Shown here piece after piece: positions 59,839 through 64,000 of a stretch of DNA of 64,000 bases (positions are counted from its first letter, which is position 1; each line of letters opens with the position of its first letter). The stretch is from Gillisella vitis (GTDB taxonomy: Bacteria; Pseudomonadota; Alphaproteobacteria; Rhizobiales; Rhizobiaceae). Under the pieces are notes generated by a model. The model saw only the letters and a list, made by a program, of their open reading frames with translations, was not told the origin of the DNA and made no database searches. The DNA is taken from positions 186,001-250,000 of the forward strand of contig NZ_LMVL02000001.1 in the NCBI RefSeq assembly GCF_001541345.2. Direction: 5' to 3'. Position numbers and translations under genes: made by a program.

Positions 59839-60801
59839 ATGAATAAGCTTTGCAAACTCGCGCTTGGCGTGAGCATGACAGCACTTGCCTGCTCGTCAGC
59901 TGTGGCTGCCAATCTGACGGTTGGTTTCTCGCAGATCGGTTCTGAATCCGGCTGGCGCGCGGCGGAAACATCGGTCACCAAGATGGAAGCCGAAAAGCGC
60001 AAGATTACCTTGAAATTTGCCGATGCCCAGCAAAAGCAGGAAAACCAGATCAAGGCTATCCGTGGCTTTATTGCTCAGGGTGTTGACGCCATCCTGATCG
60101 CGCCCGTTGTTGCGACCGGCTGGGAAGACGTGTTGAGCGAAGCCAAGGAAGCCAAGATTCCGGTGATCCTGCTGGACCGTGGTATCGATGCGCCTAAAGA
60201 TCTCTATCTGACATCGGTCGCCTCCGATCAGGTCAAGGAGGGCCGAGTTGCAGGCGATTGGCTGGTGAAGTCCGTCGGAGACAAGCCCTGCAAAGTCGTC
60301 GAGCTTCAGGGCACCGTCGGCTCTACACCGGCGATCAACCGCAAGAAGGGCTTTGAAGAGGCGATCAAGGGCCATTCCAATATTTCCATCATCCGCAGCC
60401 AGACTGGCGATTTCACCCGCGCCAAGGGCAAGGAAGTGATGGAAGGCTTCCTGAAGGCGGAAAATGGCGGCAAGGACATTTGCGCCATGTATGCTCATAA
60501 TGATGATATGGCAGTCGGTGGTATTCAGGCAATCAAGGATGCTGGTCTGAAGCCGGGCAAGGATATCAAGGTCGTCTCCATTGATGGCGTTCCGGATATT
60601 TTCCAGGCGATGGTGGCTGGTGAGGCCAATGCCTCCGTCGAACTGACCCCGAACATGGCCGGTCCGGCTTTCGATGCGCTTGCCGCGTATCTGAAGGATG
60701 GCAAGCAGCCGGAAAAATTCATCATCACCGAATCCAAGCTCTACACTCCCTCGGATGATCCAAAGGGTGAATACGAGCGCCGCAAGGGCTTGGGCTACTG
60801 A
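59839..60801 (+). CDS. ytfQ: Sugar ABC transporter substrate-binding protein (YtfQ-like)
   Basis: A 320-residue periplasmic binding protein with a Sec signal peptide (LALGVSMTALACSSAVAA, cleavage near residue 22). The mature part matches the galactofuranose binder YtfQ: NLTVGFSQIGSESGWRAAE, KEAKIPVILLDRGIDAP and YAHNDDMAVGGIQAIKDAG. ATG 59839 has a GGGAGGA site. An 11-bp hairpin follows its stop before the ATPase gene, typical of operons where the binding protein is made in excess. Galactofuranose or a related hexose is the likely ligand. Confidence 0.9.
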   Translation: MNKLCKLALGVSMTALACSSAVAANLTVGFSQIGSESGWRAAETSVTKMEAEKRKITLKFADAQQKQENQIKAIRGFIAQGVDAILIAPVVATGWEDVLSEAKEAKIPVILLDRGIDAPKDLYLTSVASDQVKEGRVAGDWLVKSVGDKPCKVVELQGTVGSTPAINRKKGFEEAIKGHSNISIIRSQTGDFTRAKGKEVMEGFLKAENGGKDICAMYAHNDDMAVGGIQAIKDAGLKPGKDIKVVSIDGVPDIFQAMVAGEANASVELTPNMAGPAFDALAAYLKDGKQPEKFIITESKLYTPSDDPKGEYERRKGLGY

Positions 60802-60814
60802 TATCCAAACCAGA

Positions 60815-60847
60815 CCGCGTCCGGCGCATATCTGCGGCCGGACGCGG
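60815..60847 (+). other. Intercistronic hairpin after ytfQ
   Basis: CCGCGTCCGGC (60815-60825) and GCCGGACGCGG (60837-60847) form an uninterrupted 11-bp GC-rich stem with an 11-base loop, 13 bases after the binding-protein stop, followed by ATTGCTCTTTT. It probably limits read-through into the ATPase and permease genes or protects the upstream message. Confidence 0.8.
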
Positions 60848-60884
60848 ATTGCTCTTTTATCGACAGGTCTAGCCGGGTGAAACG

Positions 60885-62423
60885 ATGACGATCAGCCAAC
60901 AGGCGGTGCTGGCCGCGACGGCCATTACCAAGACATTCGGCGCCCATGTCGCCTTGCACACTATCGATATTGCCTTCCGTCCGGGTGAAGTCCATGCGCT
61001 GCTGGGCGAAAACGGCGCGGGCAAATCGACCCTGATCAAGATCCTGACCGGTGCTTATACGCCTGATAGTGGGACAATTCTTGTCGATGGAGTGCCTATG
61101 AGCTTCTCCACGCCGCAGCAGGCCCAGGCAGCCGGCATTGGTACTGTCTATCAGGAGGTCAATCTCCTGACGAATATGACGGTGGCCGATAATCTCTTCA
61201 TCGGTCGCCAGCCGCGCCGCTTCGGTCTGATCGATCATCGCACCATGGAGCGTGAAGCGCGCCATATTCTTGTCGGCTACGGTCTGGATATTGACGTGCG
61301 CGCTGAATTGTCGACGTTTTCGGTCGCCGTACAGCAGATCATTGCCATTGCCCGCGCCGTGGAGCTTTCGGGAAAGGTGCTGATCCTTGATGAGCCGACC
61401 GCCAGCCTTGACCGGTCCGAAGTGCTGAAGCTTTTCGAGATCGTCCGAGGCCTGAAGGCGAGGGGGCTTGCTATCGTCTTCATCACCCATTTCCTGGATC
61501 AGGTGTTTGAGCTTTGTGACCATGCCACCGTATTGCGAAACGGAAAGCTGGTCGGCACTCAGCCGATCGACACCCTCAACCGGACAACCCTGGTCAGAAT
61601 GATGCTGGGCAAGGACTTATCCCTGCATCACGATGCTGTCGCTGGCATCGAGGCTGAGGTTGGGGAAAGCCTCATGCAATTTACCGGCTACGGGCTTGAC
61701 GGCAAGGTGCAGCCCTTCACGCTCACCATCCACAAGGGTGAGGTGATCGGTGTGGCCGGATTGCTCGGTTCCGGGCGCACCGAAATGGCCCGGCTGATGT
61801 TTGGTATCGACGCCGCAGATAAGGGTGAGCTTACGCTGAATGGAGCGTCATTCAAGATCCGCTCACCGCGCCAGGCCATCGATCTTGGCTTTGGTTTCTG
61901 CCCGGAAGATCGCAAGGCCGATGGCATTTTCGGGGATCTCTCGGTTCGGGAAAACATTATCATCGCCATGCAGGCCAAGCTCGGCTGGTTGCGCACGCTG
62001 AGCTATGACGAGCAGATGGAAATCGCCGGACAATTCATCGAGGCGCTGGACATTCGCACCGCGTCTGCCGAATTGCCGATCAAGCTTCTGTCCGGCGGCA
62101 ACCAACAGAAGGCTATCCTGGCCCGCTGGTTGGCAACCGATCCGCGTTTCCTGATCCTTGACGAGCCGACCCGCGGTATCGATGTCGGAGCGCATGCGGA
62201 AATCGTCCGGATGATCAGCCGCCTGCGCGAGGATGGCCTGGCGCTGATCGTCATTTCATCGGAGCTGGACGAGGTCGTCAGCTATTCATCGCGGATCGTC
62301 GTCATGCGGGACCGGGCCATGGTGGCCGAGCTGCATGGCGCTGATATTGCCCCTGACGTTATCGTTCAGACGATCGCCGCCCAATCCAACACGCCTGCCC
62401 AGTCCGAAGGCGCATTCTCATGA
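60885..62423 (+). CDS. ytfR: Sugar ABC transporter ATP-binding protein (YtfR-like)
   Basis: A 512-residue fused double ATPase of the CUT2 class. First half: Walker A LLGENGAGKSTLIKILTG, and VLILDEPTASLDRSEV. Second half: GLLGSGRTEMARLMFG in place of a canonical Walker A, signature LSGGNQQKAILARWL and LILDEPTRGIDVGAH. The stop overlaps the following permease start (ATGA). Order ytfQ-ytfR-ytfT-yjfF matches the E. coli galactofuranose importer. Confidence 0.92.
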   Translation: MTISQQAVLAATAITKTFGAHVALHTIDIAFRPGEVHALLGENGAGKSTLIKILTGAYTPDSGTILVDGVPMSFSTPQQAQAAGIGTVYQEVNLLTNMTVADNLFIGRQPRRFGLIDHRTMEREARHILVGYGLDIDVRAELSTFSVAVQQIIAIARAVELSGKVLILDEPTASLDRSEVLKLFEIVRGLKARGLAIVFITHFLDQVFELCDHATVLRNGKLVGTQPIDTLNRTTLVRMMLGKDLSLHHDAVAGIEAEVGESLMQFTGYGLDGKVQPFTLTIHKGEVIGVAGLLGSGRTEMARLMFGIDAADKGELTLNGASFKIRSPRQAIDLGFGFCPEDRKADGIFGDLSVRENIIIAMQAKLGWLRTLSYDEQMEIAGQFIEALDIRTASAELPIKLLSGGNQQKAILARWLATDPRFLILDEPTRGIDVGAHAEIVRMISRLREDGLALIVISSELDEVVSYSSRIVVMRDRAMVAELHGADIAPDVIVQTIAAQSNTPAQSEGAFS

Positions 62424-63460
62424 AAATTCGCTCCATGTCGTCTTTCTTGAAGCCGCAATTTGCAGCGCTCATTGCCGTCCTGCTGTTGAACTGGATGGTA
62501 TTTCCCGGCTTCTTCGATATCGCCTGGCGCGATGGCCGGTTGTTCGGCAGCCTGATTGATGTGCTCAATCGTGGCGCACCGGTTGCCATTCTTGCTATCG
62601 GCATGACAGCCATCATTGCAACACGCGGTGTCGATCTTTCCGTCGGGGCGGTCATGGCGGTGGCGGGTGCCGTTGCCGCCACCTGCGCTGTCGCAGGTCA
62701 GCCGCTGGTGGTGATCTTGGCCGCAGCGCTTGCCGTGGCGCTCGCCTGCGGCATCTGGAATGGCTTGCTGGTGGCCTATCTCGGTATTCAGCCTTTTGTG
62801 GCGACACTGGTGCTGATGGTAGCGGGCAGGGGACTGGCGCAATTGGTTACATCCGGCTCGATTGTCACCTTCAGCGATCCGGCTCTTATTTTCGTGGGAA
62901 CAGGCTCATTGCTCGGCTTTCCGATGCCGGTGGTGATTGCCTTGGTGCTGATGCTGTCAGCCCATATCTTCATGCGCCGCACCGCCATTGGACTGTTCAT
63001 CGAGGCGATCGGCACCAATCTTTCGGCGGCAAATTATACCGGGCTTCGCAGTCGCGCGCTTATCCTTGGGGTTTACGCTTTTGGCGGTCTCTGCGCGGGT
63101 ATCGCCGGTACGATTGCTGCAGCCGATATTCGCGGCGCCGATGCCAACAATGCCGGGCTATGGTTGGAGCTGGATGCCATCCTTGCTGTCGTTATCGGCG
63201 GCACCTCGCTTCTGGGCGGTCGATTTTCAATTCCGATGTCGGTTCTGGGCGCAGTGATTATCCAGGCGATGAATACCGGTATTCTGGTGTCCGGCCTGCC
63301 ACCGGAATTCAATCTCATCGTCAAGGCCAGTGTGATCATCATCATCCTGGTGCTGCAATCGGACCGCGTCAGCGAGCTGGTCAGTTTCTGGAAACACCGG
63401 CCCGCCGTCTTACCCAAAAACACTCAGGTTAAAATCCAGGCTCCGGAGAAAACAGGATGA
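62420..63460 (+). CDS. ytfT: Sugar ABC transporter permease (YtfT-like)
   Basis: A 346-residue BPD_transp_2-type permease with about eight or nine helices. Family blocks: TRGVDLSVGAVMAVAGAVAA, FIEAIGTNLSAANYTGLRSR and LELDAILAVVIGGTSLLGGR. It overlaps the ATPase gene and the next permease gene by four bases each, so the four genes are tightly coupled. Confidence 0.92.
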   Translation: MKIRSMSSFLKPQFAALIAVLLLNWMVFPGFFDIAWRDGRLFGSLIDVLNRGAPVAILAIGMTAIIATRGVDLSVGAVMAVAGAVAATCAVAGQPLVVILAAALAVALACGIWNGLLVAYLGIQPFVATLVLMVAGRGLAQLVTSGSIVTFSDPALIFVGTGSLLGFPMPVVIALVLMLSAHIFMRRTAIGLFIEAIGTNLSAANYTGLRSRALILGVYAFGGLCAGIAGTIAAADIRGADANNAGLWLELDAILAVVIGGTSLLGGRFSIPMSVLGAVIIQAMNTGILVSGLPPEFNLIVKASVIIIILVLQSDRVSELVSFWKHRPAVLPKNTQVKIQAPEKTG

Positions 63461-64000
63461 ACCCGCGCTATCGGCCACTTGCTGCCACGACCCTGATTTT
63501 CATCGTCGCCTATACGCTCTGTGTGATCAGCTATCCCGGCATATTTTCAACCCGTGTCCTGGGTAATTTCCTGACAGACAATGCTTTCCTGGGCATTGCT
63601 GCCGTTGGGGCGACCTTCGTTATCCTGTCGGGCGGTATCGATCTGTCCGTCGGTGCCGTCATTGGCTTGACCGGCGTGATTACCGCTCTGCTGATCAGCC
63701 ATGCGGGGCTCGATCCGATTGTGGTCTTTCCACTGGTGCTGGTGCTTTCGGCCTGTTTCGGCGCGGTGATGGGGGCGGTTATTCATTTCTTGAAGGTGCC
63801 GCCCTTTATCGTCACCCTGGCGGGGATGTTTCTGGCGCGAGGCATCGCCTCGGTTTTGACTCAGGATAGCATTCCCATCGATCATCCGATTTACCGCACC
63901 ATTTCGCAGGCCTATTTTCGCCTGCCCGGCGGAGGCCGGTTGAGCGCCATCGGTTTGTTGATGCTGGCGGCGTTTCTGGTCTGCGGTTTTATCGCCCACC
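63457..64000 (+). CDS. yjfF: Sugar ABC transporter permease, N-terminal part (YjfF-like)
   Basis: The frame from ATG 63457 (MNPRYRPLAATTLIFIVAYT) stays open to the window end; 181 codons are visible. It contains the CUT2 permease motifs LSGGIDLSVGAVIGLTGVIT and VPPFIVTLAGMFLARGIASV. It is the second permease of the ytf importer, coupled to ytfT by an ATGA overlap. The 3' end lies outside the window. Confidence 0.9.
   Translation, partial: MNPRYRPLAATTLIFIVAYTLCVISYPGIFSTRVLGNFLTDNAFLGIAAVGATFVILSGGIDLSVGAVIGLTGVITALLISHAGLDPIVVFPLVLVLSACFGAVMGAVIHFLKVPPFIVTLAGMFLARGIASVLTQDSIPIDHPIYRTISQAYFRLPGGGRLSAIGLLMLAAFLVCGFIAH

Overview
The window looks like part of a secondary replicon (megaplasmid or chromid) of a Rhizobiaceae bacterium, most likely of the Agrobacterium/Allorhizobium/Rhizobium group. 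The main evidence is a complete repABC replication and partition operon (20147-24648). A rhizobial-type rha cluster, a DUF1612 (RHE_PE00001-type) regulator and a large number of ABC uptake systems fit the same picture. No rRNA or tRNA gene and no CRISPR array was seen.

Layout. 1-2244 is the end of a rhamnose uptake and catabolism operon (permease, mutarotase, kinase). 2368-3209 is a frameshifted fumarylacetoacetate-hydrolase-family gene. 3504-5393 is a GAF-GGDEF-EAL cyclic-di-GMP protein. 5326-11312 holds an Asp/Glu-racemase-family enzyme, a four-gene polyamine/spermidine-type ABC importer and a divergent GntR/FCD regulator. 11491-17558 has a glycosyltransferase-like protein, a PilZ protein, a 3-methyladenine DNA glycosylase and a LolD/FtsX/AttH-like export set. 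17709-19858 is eutBC (ethanolamine ammonia-lyase). 20147-24648 is repABC, with an antisense RNA and an unusually long repB-repC spacer. 24928-28338 is a phospholipase D/YbhN/endonuclease trio resembling E. coli clsB-ybhN-ybhP. 28411-29342 is a decayed IS30-family element. 29425-32015 holds an allE-like bicupin, a small conserved protein, a DUF1476 protein and ExoD. 32046-36630 is an Lrp regulator and an amino-acid ABC importer with a homocysteine S-methyltransferase, where the ATPase has an amber codon inside its Walker A motif. 36640-39790 is a cobalamin importer under a cobalamin riboswitch. 39982-46480 holds an M20 amidohydrolase, a glgA operon, two small or uncharacterised genes and a BASS-type transporter. 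46535-56055 is an idonate/gluconate regulon (dehydrogenases, gluconokinase, LacI regulator and a CUT2 sugar importer) tied together by two identical 16-bp operators. 56056-58598 is gene-poor and carries two perfect copies of a parS-like palindrome. 58599-64000 is a DUF1612 regulator and a ytfQ-ytfR-ytfT-yjfF-type sugar importer cut by the window end.

How the genes work together. Most loci are small self-contained catabolic modules, each with an importer, one to three enzymes and a regulator. Ethanolamine ammonia-lyase needs adenosylcobalamin, so the riboswitch-controlled cobalamin importer in the same window is a plausible partner. RepA and RepB would segregate the replicon through parS sites. 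The best parS-consensus matches I found lie about 32 kb from repABC, in the gene-poor 56-58 kb region. I did not recognise a wholly new multi-gene system. The observations most worth checking are the distant parS pair, the 700-nt repC leader, the amber codon in the ABC ATPase and the repeat-rich promoter of the DUF1612 regulator.
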